64,000 nucleotides of DNA from Hoyosella subflava DQS3-9A1 (GCF_000214175.1 NC_015564.1:1-64000); one strand, 5' to 3'. Shown: positions 20,116 through 27,745, counted from the first letter of the stretch. Program-made: numbers and translations. Notes: generated from the sequence alone by a model not told the origin.

Positions 20116-21372
20116 ATGGCCACGGCGAAGGGACATCTACGCATGGAGAACCTGAATCGACGCGCTTTGCTCAAGTTTGGCGGCGCACTTGGCGCGGTGG
20201 GAGCTTTCGCGGTGGCCGCACCGGCCACAGCCCGCACCCCTTGGACCTGGTCGCCCGCCGGCTCAGTACTTGGTGAAGGAAGCGGCGTGGATCCCAGGCA
20301 GGTGTGGGATCCCGAAGCCGATCCGCTGGTAGCTGATCTCCTTGATCGAGGTGACGTTCCGAGGGTGAACGAACTGCTGCGCGGCTGGAAGAAGAACGGG
20401 CAACCGTTGCCAGATGGCCTGCCAGGTGATGTGCGGGACTTCGTTGAGCGAGCCCGCCAGCTTCCGTCGTGGGCGGACCAGAACAAGCTGGCGACCGCTG
20501 TCGAGTTCAACGAGAAACGGGGGACCTACCTAGGAGTGCTCTACGGCTTTGCTAGCGGAATGCTTGCAACGGTTATCCCGCAAGAGGCGCGCGCGGTGTA
20601 CTACTCAAAAGGCGGCGCGAACATGAAGGGCCGCATCTCTAGAACCGCGAAGTTCGGGTACGACATAGGGTCGCGCAACGCTTACCAGCCCGACGGCGAA
20701 ATGATGGTCACCGCTGTCAAGACGAGACTTGCGCATGCGGGGGTGCGCAACCTGCTGCCGAAGTCCCCGCACTGGACAAGCTCCGCGCCCGAGAATATTC
20801 CGATCAGCCAGCACGACATTATGGTTACGTGGCACAGTCTGCCCACCACTGTCATGCGGACGCTGAACGCATGGAAAGTGCCCATTCCTGCCAGCGAATC
20901 CGACGCCTTCCTCCACTCCTGGCAGGTGAGCGCTCATATGCTCGGCGTTGAAGATCAGTACATCCCCGGCACATGGGCCGCAGCGAACGCCCAGGCAGAA
21001 CAGGTGCTCGACCCGATCCTCGCTCCCACCCCCGAAGGCCTCAAGCTTGCGGACATGCTGCTCGACCTCGGCAAGCAAATTGATCTCACGCTCCTGACTA
21101 GACCCGTTCTGGGCGCGCTCACGCGCTTCGTGCTGGGCGATCAGATCGCCGACTGGCTGCTGATACCCAGAGAACCGGTCTGGGGGCCGCTCCTCGAAGT
21201 TTCCTGGGGTCCGTTCATCCAAGTGCGGGAAGGCCTTCTGACCTTGCCTAACACCGACGAAGCGTATTGGACATTCGATGAGTTCCTGCGCCAATTCGTC
21301 CTGCTTTACATGTCAGAACTACGGCCCATCAGCATCGAAATCCCGGAGTTCAACAATCCGAACTACCCCTGA
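20116..21372 (+). CDS. lcp: Latex clearing protein, haem b rubber oxygenase (DUF2236)
   Basis: Secreted haem dioxygenase that cleaves cis-1,4-polyisoprene double bonds into oligo-isoprenoid ketone-aldehydes. 418 residues from ATG 20116; ATG 20143 (MENLNRR) is an alternative. A Tat signal (NRRALLKFGGALG, cleavage near Ala38) precedes the DUF2236 domain. Landmark residues of Streptomyces K30 Lcp (Glu148, Arg164, Thr168, His198, numbering from memory) fall here at Glu157, Arg173, Thr177 and His207, all with a constant +9 offset. K30 Lys167, the distal haem ligand in the closed state, is Arg176 here. It heads an operon with a 40-residue peptide and another DUF2236 gene; a TetR gene is divergent. 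Confidence 0.9.
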   Translation: MATAKGHLRMENLNRRALLKFGGALGAVGAFAVAAPATARTPWTWSPAGSVLGEGSGVDPRQVWDPEADPLVADLLDRGDVPRVNELLRGWKKNGQPLPDGLPGDVRDFVERARQLPSWADQNKLATAVEFNEKRGTYLGVLYGFASGMLATVIPQEARAVYYSKGGANMKGRISRTAKFGYDIGSRNAYQPDGEMMVTAVKTRLAHAGVRNLLPKSPHWTSSAPENIPISQHDIMVTWHSLPTTVMRTLNAWKVPIPASESDAFLHSWQVSAHMLGVEDQYIPGTWAAANAQAEQVLDPILAPTPEGLKLADMLLDLGKQIDLTLLTRPVLGALTRFVLGDQIADWLLIPREPVWGPLLEVSWGPFIQVREGLLTLPNTDEAYWTFDEFLRQFVLLYMSELRPISIEIPEFNNPNYP

Positions 21373-21418
21373 GGTTCATCGGCAATCAACAGCCAGGACA
21401 GAAAGAAAGGATCCGACA

Positions 21419-21541
21419 TTGGGATCAATCGAAATACTCGAATACGTTCCCCAGTATGTGACCGAGGACATACCGAGGCTTTTCGTGGCCGGCATTCTTG
21501 CCCTTGGGACCGCGCTCGGGAGCATTACCTCGCCGATATAG
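21419..21541 (+). CDS. 40-residue membrane peptide in the lcp operon
   Basis: TTG 21419 with AAAGGA 7 nt upstream, stop TAG 21539-21541. The product starts MGSIEILEYVPQYVTED, an acidic amphipathic segment, then one membrane helix, LFVAGILALGTALGSI. It lies 46 nt after lcp and 34 nt before the DUF2236 gene on the same strand. No family is recognised. The ribosome-binding site, the tight spacing and the coherent segment plus helix argue that it is real. Confidence 0.55.
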   Translation: MGSIEILEYVPQYVTEDIPRLFVAGILALGTALGSITSPI

Positions 21542-21575
21542 GACTGTTCAGAACGCACCAATCGAGGGAGGGTAC

Positions 21576-22427
21576 GTGAGATACGAGAGAGCCCTGTCCA
21601 GGGTTGATCTAGACAGCCTAGACAGTAAAGTGTTCGCTCGATCGCTGTTGTCGATGGGCCAGACAATGAGCACTGCAAATGTGATCATGCAGTTGGCTAA
21701 TCCGGCGGTGGGGTATGCGGTTGCGCGCAGCACTGTCGACAGCGGGCGTTTGGATCGGCATCCGGTCAAGCGCGCGCGCACAACGGCGTCGTATCTAGCG
21801 GTGGCAGTGTTTGGCACGGCCACAGATCGTCGGCGCTACCGGCAGGCGGTGAATCGTCAGCACGTACAAGTTCGGTCGACGTTGGACAGCCCCGTCAGCT
21901 ACGACGCGATGAGTGTTCGCCTGCAACTGTGGGTTGCAGCGTGTTTGTACGTGGGCTGGGAGGACATCTACCAGCGCGTGCATGGTCCTCTCTGCGGAGA
22001 GTATCGTGAGGAATTTTACCGTCAGGGGATGGTGTTGGGAACGACGCTCCAGATGCCAGCGGAGTTGTGGCCCACCGACCGCGATGCGTTCGAGGTCTAT
22101 TGGCAACAGCAGGTTGCGATGATCGATATCAGCGATGAAGTGCGCGACTTTCTGTTGGGTATCGCTCATTTCGACTATGCCCCTCGACTGATCAAGAAGC
22201 GGTACGGGCCCCTGAAGTACCGACGCACTATCGGGTATCTTCCGCAACCGTTTCGCGAGGCGCTGGGCGTAATCTGGACAGCCGAGGATCAAGACTGGTT
22301 CGACGGTTACGTTCGGCGATTGATCGCGCGTGAGCGACGTAAACCACTCTGGCTGTCCCAGTTGGGATTCCGCTTGCTGTTGCTCGACACACGTGTGCGC
22401 CACAAACTTGGGCGGCCACTTGTGTAG
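21576..22427 (+). CDS. DUF2236 / MpaB-like oxygenase, intracellular
   Basis: 283 residues from GTG 21576, preceded by GGGAGGG; a longer frame to 21498 runs through the 40-residue gene and is rejected. The DUF2236 signature is clear: MQLANPAVGYAVARSTV, HPVKRARTTASYLAVAVFG, then NRQHVQVRST containing a candidate haem-ligand His, and LQLWVAACLYVGWED. Unlike Lcp there is no signal peptide. MpaB-type members are haem oxygenases. Possible roles are downstream oxidation of isoprenoid fragments from Lcp or an unrelated side reaction. Family assignment is firm; substrate is unknown. Confidence 0.78.
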   Translation: MRYERALSRVDLDSLDSKVFARSLLSMGQTMSTANVIMQLANPAVGYAVARSTVDSGRLDRHPVKRARTTASYLAVAVFGTATDRRRYRQAVNRQHVQVRSTLDSPVSYDAMSVRLQLWVAACLYVGWEDIYQRVHGPLCGEYREEFYRQGMVLGTTLQMPAELWPTDRDAFEVYWQQQVAMIDISDEVRDFLLGIAHFDYAPRLIKKRYGPLKYRRTIGYLPQPFREALGVIWTAEDQDWFDGYVRRLIARERRKPLWLSQLGFRLLLLDTRVRHKLGRPLV

Positions 22428-22450
22428 GTTTTTTCCGCCCACACTCGATA

Positions 22451-22475
22451 ATCGGTGATGCGCACCTCAATTGAG
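22451..22475. repeat. Dispersed repeat, copy 2
   Basis: ATCGGTGAT-G-CGCACCTCAA-T-TGAG, 24 nt past the DUF2236 stop. It matches 18370-18394 at 23 of 25 positions, with the palindrome CTCAATTGAG exact here. Confidence 0.6.
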
Positions 22476-22521
22476 AACCATCTTCGGCCCCGATACGCGG
22501 GCTCGGCGTTACGGTAGCCCG

Positions 22522-23757
22522 GTGGCAGCCACCAAGATAGAGATCCATGGCGATACGGATGCGGGTTTAGGCGCGGTCGTCGACGAGTTTCGCGTCAACT
22601 TCGAGAAACACGGCGAGATTGGCGCTTCTCTCGCGGTGTTCCAGCACGGAAAGCCGATCGTCGACGTTTGGGCAGGCGTCCGTGACCGGCGCAGGCGGCT
22701 CCCGTGGGAACGGGACACGTGGGTGCCCGTGTTCTCGACCACGAAAGGGATCGCTGCGTTAGTAGTGGCCGCTGGCGTTTCGAAAGGCTTCCTCGACTAC
22801 GACGCCCGCATTGCCGACTACTGGCCCGAGTTCGCCTGCCATGGCAAGGAAAACGTCACCTTACGACAGCTTCTGGACCATCAGGCGGGATTAGCGGCGA
22901 TCGAGTCCCCGCTGCGCACCGCGGATCTGCATGATCTCGATCGACTCGCGGAAGTCCTCGCTGCGGAGAAGCCCCGGTGGCGGCCAGGCACACGCCACGG
23001 CTACCACGCGATCTCGCTGGGGTTTTACCTGAATGAAGTCTTCCGGCGTGCAGAGCCGCGTGGCAGAACCCTGGGCCAGTACCTCGCTGACGAGATCGCC
23101 GGTCCGCACGAAGCGCAGTTCATGATTGGTGTACCTGAGGGCACCGAATTCGACGACGTTGCAGTTCTCGAACGGACGCACCGGCGGCTGGTCGTCAACA
23201 ACATCACTGAAGTGCCGTGGCGAATCGGAGTCGACGTCGCCCTTCATGCCGCCGTTCGCCGGCCGCAGCTGTCGGTACAGGCGCTGACCAATCCGAAGGT
23301 GGGGTTCCCGCACCATGCAACTCGGCCCTCGTTCTTGACGCCCGAGCTCCCGTCGTCCAACGGCGTGGGCACAGCTCGCGGGGTGGCGAAACTATATAGT
23401 GCAGCGGTCAGTTCCGCGCTGACTGACCTATTCACCGAGGACGTGCGGACAGCGCTGGCGGCCGCATCAGAACGGGGCGATGTTCCGGACGATGATCTCG
23501 TTCTCCACGTCCCGAGCCGCTATCACCTTGGCTTCCGGAAACCGCATCCGGCGTTTCGGTTCGGCGCCGTACCCGGCCCGGGCGACGGAGATGGCCGGGC
23601 ATTCGGGACGACAGGCATTGGGGGTTCGATGGGTTTTGCCGACCCTGCAACGGGGATTGGATTCGGCTACACAATGAACCAGCTCGGTGTGGCGATGCTC
23701 GATGAGCCCCGGAACAGGCGAATCAGAAACGCATTGTTCCGGGCCATCGGAGCCTAG
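22522..23757 (+). CDS. Serine hydrolase, class C beta-lactamase/esterase fold
   Basis: 411 residues from GTG 22522; a TTG at 22471 in the same frame is possible but lies inside the repeat. The catalytic S-x-x-K is FSTTKG (Ser72, Lys75). A Tyr-containing motif, HGYHAISLGFY, takes the second-motif position, and TGIGGSMGF the third (HTG-like). This is the EstB / beta-lactamase-related family, which hydrolyses esters or acts as a DD-peptidase-like enzyme. No signal peptide is visible, so a cytoplasmic esterase is likelier than a drug-resistance enzyme. No good Shine-Dalgarno precedes it. Confidence 0.82.
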   Translation: MAATKIEIHGDTDAGLGAVVDEFRVNFEKHGEIGASLAVFQHGKPIVDVWAGVRDRRRRLPWERDTWVPVFSTTKGIAALVVAAGVSKGFLDYDARIADYWPEFACHGKENVTLRQLLDHQAGLAAIESPLRTADLHDLDRLAEVLAAEKPRWRPGTRHGYHAISLGFYLNEVFRRAEPRGRTLGQYLADEIAGPHEAQFMIGVPEGTEFDDVAVLERTHRRLVVNNITEVPWRIGVDVALHAAVRRPQLSVQALTNPKVGFPHHATRPSFLTPELPSSNGVGTARGVAKLYSAAVSSALTDLFTEDVRTALAAASERGDVPDDDLVLHVPSRYHLGFRKPHPAFRFGAVPGPGDGDGRAFGTTGIGGSMGFADPATGIGFGYTMNQLGVAMLDEPRNRRIRNALFRAIGA

Positions 23758-23769
23758 AACTCAGTTCAG

Positions 23770-24267
23770 TTAGGCGTAGTACTTCTCGGTGTCGGTGACC
23801 AGGCTCTTGAACCCCTGCCGTAGCGCAGGGTTCGCAAGGGGCAGCGCGGGACGCAGCGGCAATTGTGGCTCGATGCCGAAGGTCCAGGTCAATCGGGTTC
23901 CGGATTCCGTTGCCTCGAGCAGTGTGGCTTCGCCGAAACGCTTCAGTCCTGGGGCTGACGACTTGACGACCGAGAACGCGTGCTCGTACCGCTCGCCCGG
24001 TGTTTCATCCCAGAGGAAGAACTTCTCCTCGACGGTGACCAGACCAGGCATCACGGTGAGTTGCCGAATGGTGCCCGGGCCGAAGGGCCGCTCGGTGGTG
24101 TACCGCGCATCTTTGACGAGCTTGCACCAGGAGAGTGGCGCGTCACCTGCGAGACCGGCCCACACGTCGTCGATCTGGGCTGGGAGTTCGGTGATGAACT
24201 CGTAACGATAGGGAGCCGCGGCGAGGAAGTCCATGTCGACTTCCTCGAGGCTGAACAGTGTCTTCAT
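23770..24267 (-). CDS. SRPBCC (START-like) protein
   Basis: 165 residues from ATG 24267 (MKTLFSLEEVDMDFLA). The fold is a helix-grip cavity: ITELPAQIDDVWAGLAG is the typical first strand and helix, followed by beta strands (VTVEEKFFLWDETPGERYEHAF) and a long C-terminal helix (ALRQGFKSLVTDTEKYYA). Such proteins bind hydrophobic ligands such as lipids or polyketides. Ligand unknown. It is convergent with the serine hydrolase 12 nt away. Confidence 0.7.
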   Translation of the reverse strand: MKTLFSLEEVDMDFLAAAPYRYEFITELPAQIDDVWAGLAGDAPLSWCKLVKDARYTTERPFGPGTIRQLTVMPGLVTVEEKFFLWDETPGERYEHAFSVVKSSAPGLKRFGEATLLEATESGTRLTWTFGIEPQLPLRPALPLANPALRQGFKSLVTDTEKYYA

Positions 24268-24310
24268 GGCAGTCAGTCTAGGGCTGTCGCCGAACTGACT
24301 GGTTCGGCGG

Positions 24311-24496
24311 CTACCGGATGGGGTTGTCGTAGTCCTGCAAAGTGGGCGGTGCGGGTGCTGGCTCATCTATTCCCTCCCCGCGACGCATGAACATCTTCAC
24401 CCCACCTGCAACACCAGCGAGCACCGCAGCAGCGGCGATCGATTTTCCGAGCGTTCCGCCAAGGGACTTCGACTTCTTGCCGTGCTTTCCGCGCAT
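24311..24496 (-). CDS. Small membrane protein, CwsA-like position and tail
   Basis: 61 residues from ATG 24496 with GGGGAGG 5 nt upstream. A basic head (MRGKHGKKSK) precedes a single membrane helix (about 14-34), then RRGEGIDEPAPAPP and a short tail. In M. tuberculosis the gene in exactly this place (minus strand, just 5' of ppiA) is cwsA (Rv0008c, 145 aa), whose C terminus has the same order of basic run, helix, RR and Pro-rich tail. I infer a shortened CwsA relative, which would act with CrgA and Wag31 at the septum and poles. Confidence 0.5.
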   Translation of the reverse strand: MRGKHGKKSKSLGGTLGKSIAAAAVLAGVAGGVKMFMRRGEGIDEPAPAPPTLQDYDNPIR

Positions 24497-24604
24497 CAAA
24501 CCTCCCCATTCTGTGACTGGAGTGGGTACCTCCCTTGACCACACTAATGGTCCCGTGAGGTCTCTGAGCGGGGCGCGCGTCACAAAATTCGCCGGGATGG
24601 CACG

Positions 24605-25144
24605 ATGGAACCCGTGACTTCACCACATCAGACCGCTGTCGCGACGTTGCACACGAATCGCGGCGACATCAACATTTCCCTATTCGGCAACCATGCACCG
24701 AAAACGGTCGCCAACTTCGTTGGCCTCGCGGACGGCTCCGCTGAATACAAGACCGAGAACGCCTCCGGGAGTAAGAGTGGCCCCTTCTACGATGGAGCGG
24801 TTTTTCACCGCATCATTGATGGGTTCATGATCCAGGGCGGCGATCCCACCGGCACGGGCCGTGGCGGACCGGGTTACGAGTTCGGCGACGAATTCCACCC
24901 GGAACTCCAGTTCGATCGGCCCTACCTCCTCGCGATGGCTAATGCCGGCCCGGGTACCAACGGATCACAGTTCTTCATTACTGTGACGAAGACGCCGCAC
25001 CTCAACATGCGCCACACAATTTTCGGCGAGGTTGTTGACGCCGATAGCCGCGCGGTTGTCGACGCGATTGCGACCACCAAGACTGATCGGGCAGATCGCC
25101 CAGTCGACCCTGTGGTGATAAACAGCATCACACTCTCGGAGTAA
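24605..25144 (+). CDS. ppiA: Peptidyl-prolyl cis-trans isomerase A (cyclophilin)
   Basis: 179 residues, ATG 24605 (GTG 24614 is possible). It catalyses cis-trans isomerisation of proline peptide bonds. The cyclophilin core is complete: [20 protein letters not shown] with the catalytic Arg, NGSQFFIT and TIFGEV. No signal peptide, so it is cytoplasmic. It is very close to M. tuberculosis Rv0009 and in the same place. It is followed after 6 to 36 nt by the rhomboid gene, with a hairpin at the junction. Confidence 0.96.
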   Translation: MEPVTSPHQTAVATLHTNRGDINISLFGNHAPKTVANFVGLADGSAEYKTENASGSKSGPFYDGAVFHRIIDGFMIQGGDPTGTGRGGPGYEFGDEFHPELQFDRPYLLAMANAGPGTNGSQFFITVTKTPHLNMRHTIFGEVVDADSRAVVDAIATTKTDRADRPVDPVVINSITLSE

Positions 25145-25156
25145 ATCATCATGTCC

Positions 25157-25197
25157 CACCCCGGCTGGGGAGGAGCACCAGTGCCCCAGCCGGGGTG
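25157..25197 (+). promoter_or_regulatory. Hairpin enclosing the rhomboid SD and start
   Basis: CACCCCGGCTGGGG (25157-25170) pairs perfectly with CCCCAGCCGGGGTG (25184-25197). The 13-nt loop (25171-25183) holds the AGGAG Shine-Dalgarno and the GTG start. It may be a terminator for ppiA, a translational gate for the rhomboid, or both. Confidence 0.65.
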
Positions 25198-26065
25198 CGT
25201 GCGTCACCCCGATCGACCTACCGGCCTGCAGTGTGCACGGTGCCGCCGTCCGTACTGTCCCGAATGTTTGCGTGAAGCGCCGGTTGGCTTTCAATGTGTG
25301 AACTGCATCGCGGCAGCGGCCCGCAACACGCCGCAAGCACGCACTATTGCGGGAGCCCCGATGCCCACTGAGCACACGCGCCCGGTCGTCACGCAAGCCC
25401 TGATCGGTGTAAACGTCCTGATCTTCGCGCTCACGGTGATGCAGTCCGGCAATCTTGCGGCGAATTACCGCGGGTCTGGAATCTTCGAGTCATTCGCGCT
25501 TTTCCCCCCGTACGTAGCTGCGGGCGAATATGAGCGTCTCATCGGCTCCGGTTTCCTCCACTACGGGCCGATCCACCTGCTCGTCAACATGTTCGCGCTG
25601 TTCATCGTGGGGCGAGAGATCGAGCTGGTTCTCGGAAGGTGGCGCTACCTCGCGGTCTACGCCATCTCACTGCTCAGCGGCTCAGCAGCGGTGATGTGGA
25701 TGCAGATCGACGCTGCCACCGCGGGCGCCAGTGGTGCAGTATTTGGGTTGTTTGGTGCGCTCGCGGTTATTCTCACCCGGCTCCGGCAGAATCCCACCGG
25801 CATCCTCGTCATTATCGGCCTGAACGTCTTCATCAGTGTCACGATCCCCGCGATTTCCCTGTGGGGACATCTCGGTGGCCTCGCTGCCGGTGCCGCATCG
25901 GCGGCCGCCCTGCTTTATCTACCGCGGCTGTTCGGTGGCCAGCGTTTGAGCGCGCAGCGGGCGAGTCGCATCGGGGTGGTCGCGTTGGTCGTGATCACCC
26001 TCATCATCGTCGCGACCATCGCGATCCGGGTCGTCATGTTGAGAGAGTTGATCTGGGGTATTTAG
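25181..26065 (+). CDS. Rhomboid intramembrane serine protease with N-terminal zinc-binding motif
   Basis: 294 residues from GTG 25181, with GGAGGAG 6 nt upstream; an ATG at 25151 in frame has no such site. The N-terminal segment (about 5-45) carries a B-box-like zinc cluster: C-x2-H, CARC, YCPEC, CVNC. About six to seven membrane helices follow. Rhomboid landmarks: HLLVN on helix 2, catalytic Ser in GASGAVFG, catalytic His in WGHLGG. It cleaves membrane-anchored substrates; the target is unknown. Confidence 0.92.
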   Translation: MPQPGCVRHPDRPTGLQCARCRRPYCPECLREAPVGFQCVNCIAAAARNTPQARTIAGAPMPTEHTRPVVTQALIGVNVLIFALTVMQSGNLAANYRGSGIFESFALFPPYVAAGEYERLIGSGFLHYGPIHLLVNMFALFIVGREIELVLGRWRYLAVYAISLLSGSAAVMWMQIDAATAGASGAVFGLFGALAVILTRLRQNPTGILVIIGLNVFISVTIPAISLWGHLGGLAAGAASAAALLYLPRLFGGQRLSAQRASRIGVVALVVITLIIVATIAIRVVMLRELIWGI

Positions 26066-26529
26066 CCTTCGGCGCCAGGCGAGATGTCGACACTTCGGAC
26101 GCCGTGACGCGCCAGCGTGTGCGCAACGTCAAGGGGTTCAGTACCCAGGTCCCATCGGCTCAAGATGATGAGCCGATCTGAGGGCGGCGCCAGTTCGATT
26201 TCCAGCATCGGCACCCGTCGGCCCCATCGTGGGTAACGCACGATGTGAACCCGCTCGATCTCGCTCTCCCTCAATGTGTGCTGTTTCCCAAGGAAGCTTC
26301 GGAACACGAGCAGTGGATTGTCGGAATCGTCTGGCTTGCGGATCGCGAGGCGTGGGCGGGCAAGCGAGCCCGCGACTGCAATGCCGATGAGCAGTAGCGC
26401 TGCGAGCCCGGTGAGGAAGAGGCCGGCGGGTTCGGCACGCAGCACGACTGCGACTGCGGACAGTGTGATACCGCCCGCCGCTGCGACTCCGAGAGCGGCG
26501 GGCCGCGGTGACCACTCAAGCTCTTCCAC
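26062..26529 (-). CDS. PH-domain (bPH) membrane protein, Rv0010c-like
   Basis: 155 residues from GTG 26529 (VEELEWSPRP), which matches the length to the first Trp in Rv0010c; an upstream GTG at 26559 lies inside a DnaA-box cluster. Two membrane helices (about 10-30 and 36-57) are followed by a PH-like domain (RKPDDSDNPLLVFRSFLG, VHIVRYPRWG, LIILSRWDLGTEPLDVAHTL). Function is unknown; the conserved neighbourhood with crgA points to envelope or division. It is 3' of crgA on the same strand, and its end overlaps rhomboid by 4 nt. Confidence 0.78.
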   Translation of the reverse strand: MEELEWSPRPAALGVAAAGGITLSAVAVVLRAEPAGLFLTGLAALLLIGIAVAGSLARPRLAIRKPDDSDNPLLVFRSFLGKQHTLRESEIERVHIVRYPRWGRRVPMLEIELAPPSDRLIILSRWDLGTEPLDVAHTLARHGVRSVDISPGAEG

Positions 26530-26584
26530 ACCCTGTGGAAAACTAGACCTGTTATCCACAGGGGTTATCCACAGTTGGGGATAA
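26522..26584. promoter_or_regulatory. DnaA-box cluster outside oriC
   Basis: Two perfect TTATCCACA boxes (26552-26560, 26565-26573) lie on the same strand 13 bp apart. They are flanked by near-boxes TCTTCCACA (26522-26530), TGTGGAAAA (26534-26542) and TGGGGATAA (26576-26584). No perfect box exists in oriC itself. It covers the promoter side of the PH-domain gene and the 3' side of crgA. Confidence 0.7.
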
Positions 26585-26600
26585 TTACATGTGTGTAATT
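26583..26600. repeat. Inverted repeat AATTACA-TGTG-TGTAATT
   Basis: A perfect 7-bp arm inverted repeat, 2 nt past the crgA stop and abutting the DnaA-box cluster. It may be a protein site or part of a terminator. Confidence 0.4.
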
Positions 26601-26602
26601 TG

Positions 26603-26866
26603 TCATCGCCAGCGCAGCGTCATGACGAGCCCGACGATCCATAGGCCGAAACCGATAAGGAAGTTCCACGGGCCAAGCTGATTGAGCCACGCAATCTCCT
26701 CACTGGCTAGGTAATACACAACGAGCCAGATCAAACCTGCGAGCATGAAGCCGAGCATCACCGAGACATAGAGCGTGCTCGACGGGCCTTTGACCTTCAC
26801 CGGAGTGCGGCTTGTGGTTGGGCTGGTCGAGTGGTCGTTCTTCTTGCGAACGCGTGACTTGGGCAT
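26603..26866 (-). CDS. crgA: Cell division protein CrgA
   Basis: 87 residues from ATG 26866 (MPKSRVRKKNDHS) with GAGGAA just upstream; the frame beyond, to 27106, is antisense to the DUF881 gene. A basic N terminus is followed by two membrane helices (about 32-54 and 65-85), the usual CrgA topology (93 aa in M. tuberculosis, Rv0011c). CrgA is a divisome component that interacts with FtsZ, FtsQ, FtsI and peptidoglycan enzymes. It is transcribed divergently from DUF881. Confidence 0.93.
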   Translation of the reverse strand: MPKSRVRKKNDHSTSPTTSRTPVKVKGPSSTLYVSVMLGFMLAGLIWLVVYYLASEEIAWLNQLGPWNFLIGFGLWIVGLVMTLRWR

Positions 26867-27022
26867 CTGTTCCTCGGTCGTTCTCCACGAGAGAGTTTGT
26901 TTGAGCGACCCACCGAGCCGTAAAACCCGGCAAGCCAGACCTCGATAGAGGCCTATATAACACGCTAACCTAGCGGGTAGAGCTAGGTCACCATCGACGG
27001 GCCACCATCGACAGGACGAGTT

Positions 27023-27745
27023 GTGAGGAAGAATTGGCGTTACGGTGTGCCCGTAGTGTGCATCGCTGCCGGTTTCCTCTTGGCCAGCGCCCACGCATCG
27101 TCGCAAGGTGGCGAATTACGGGAATTGCACACGTCCCGTCTGTCAGATCTCGTGAGTGATGTCGAGAGCACAGTGCGTGACGTTGAGCAGCAGCGTGATG
27201 CCCTGACCGCACAGCTGCGCGAAGCGCAGTCCGAAGCAGCATCCGATCAGGGTGTTGCTCAAGCGCTGGATCGACTCGAACCGCTCGCAGGCCCCGGAGC
27301 GTTGACTGAAGTTGCGGGTCCGGGTCTAGTGGTGACACTAACTGATGCTCCTCGCGACCAGTATGGCAACTACCCTCCGGGTGCGTCGCCGGACGACCTG
27401 GTCGTCCACCAGCAGGACTTGCAAAGTGTGCTGAACGCATTGTGGGCGGGCGGAGCGACTGCGATCGCGGTGCAGGACGAGAGAATCACAACGTGGAGTG
27501 CTCCACGCTGCATCGGAAACACTCTTCTCCTCCACGGGCGAGCGTATAGCCCGCCGTACGTCATCACCGCCATCGGCGACGCTGAGGAACTGGAAGACTC
27601 CCTGGACAGTGAACCCGGGGTGCGCCTGTTCCGCCAGTATGCGGCTCGCTACGGCCTCGGGTACGAGGTCGAAGCGGAGGACGAACTGCAGGTAGCGGCG
27701 TACGAAGGCCGCCCCTCGCTGAGATACGCGCGACCCGTTCACTAG
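27023..27745 (+). CDS. DUF881 protein (Rv0012-like)
   Basis: 240 residues from GTG 27023, with AGGA upstream. One N-terminal membrane anchor (VPVVCIAAGFLLASAHA), a coiled coil (about 40-75), and the DUF881 domain (GPGLVVTLTDAP, LVVHQQDLQSVLNALW, GGATAIAVQDERI). It is probably an extracytoplasmic anchored protein. The family is conserved next to crgA and trpG in these genomes and has been linked to division, but its biochemical function is unclear to me. Confidence 0.85.
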   Translation: MRKNWRYGVPVVCIAAGFLLASAHASSQGGELRELHTSRLSDLVSDVESTVRDVEQQRDALTAQLREAQSEAASDQGVAQALDRLEPLAGPGALTEVAGPGLVVTLTDAPRDQYGNYPPGASPDDLVVHQQDLQSVLNALWAGGATAIAVQDERITTWSAPRCIGNTLLLHGRAYSPPYVITAIGDAEELEDSLDSEPGVRLFRQYAARYGLGYEVEAEDELQVAAYEGRPSLRYARPVH

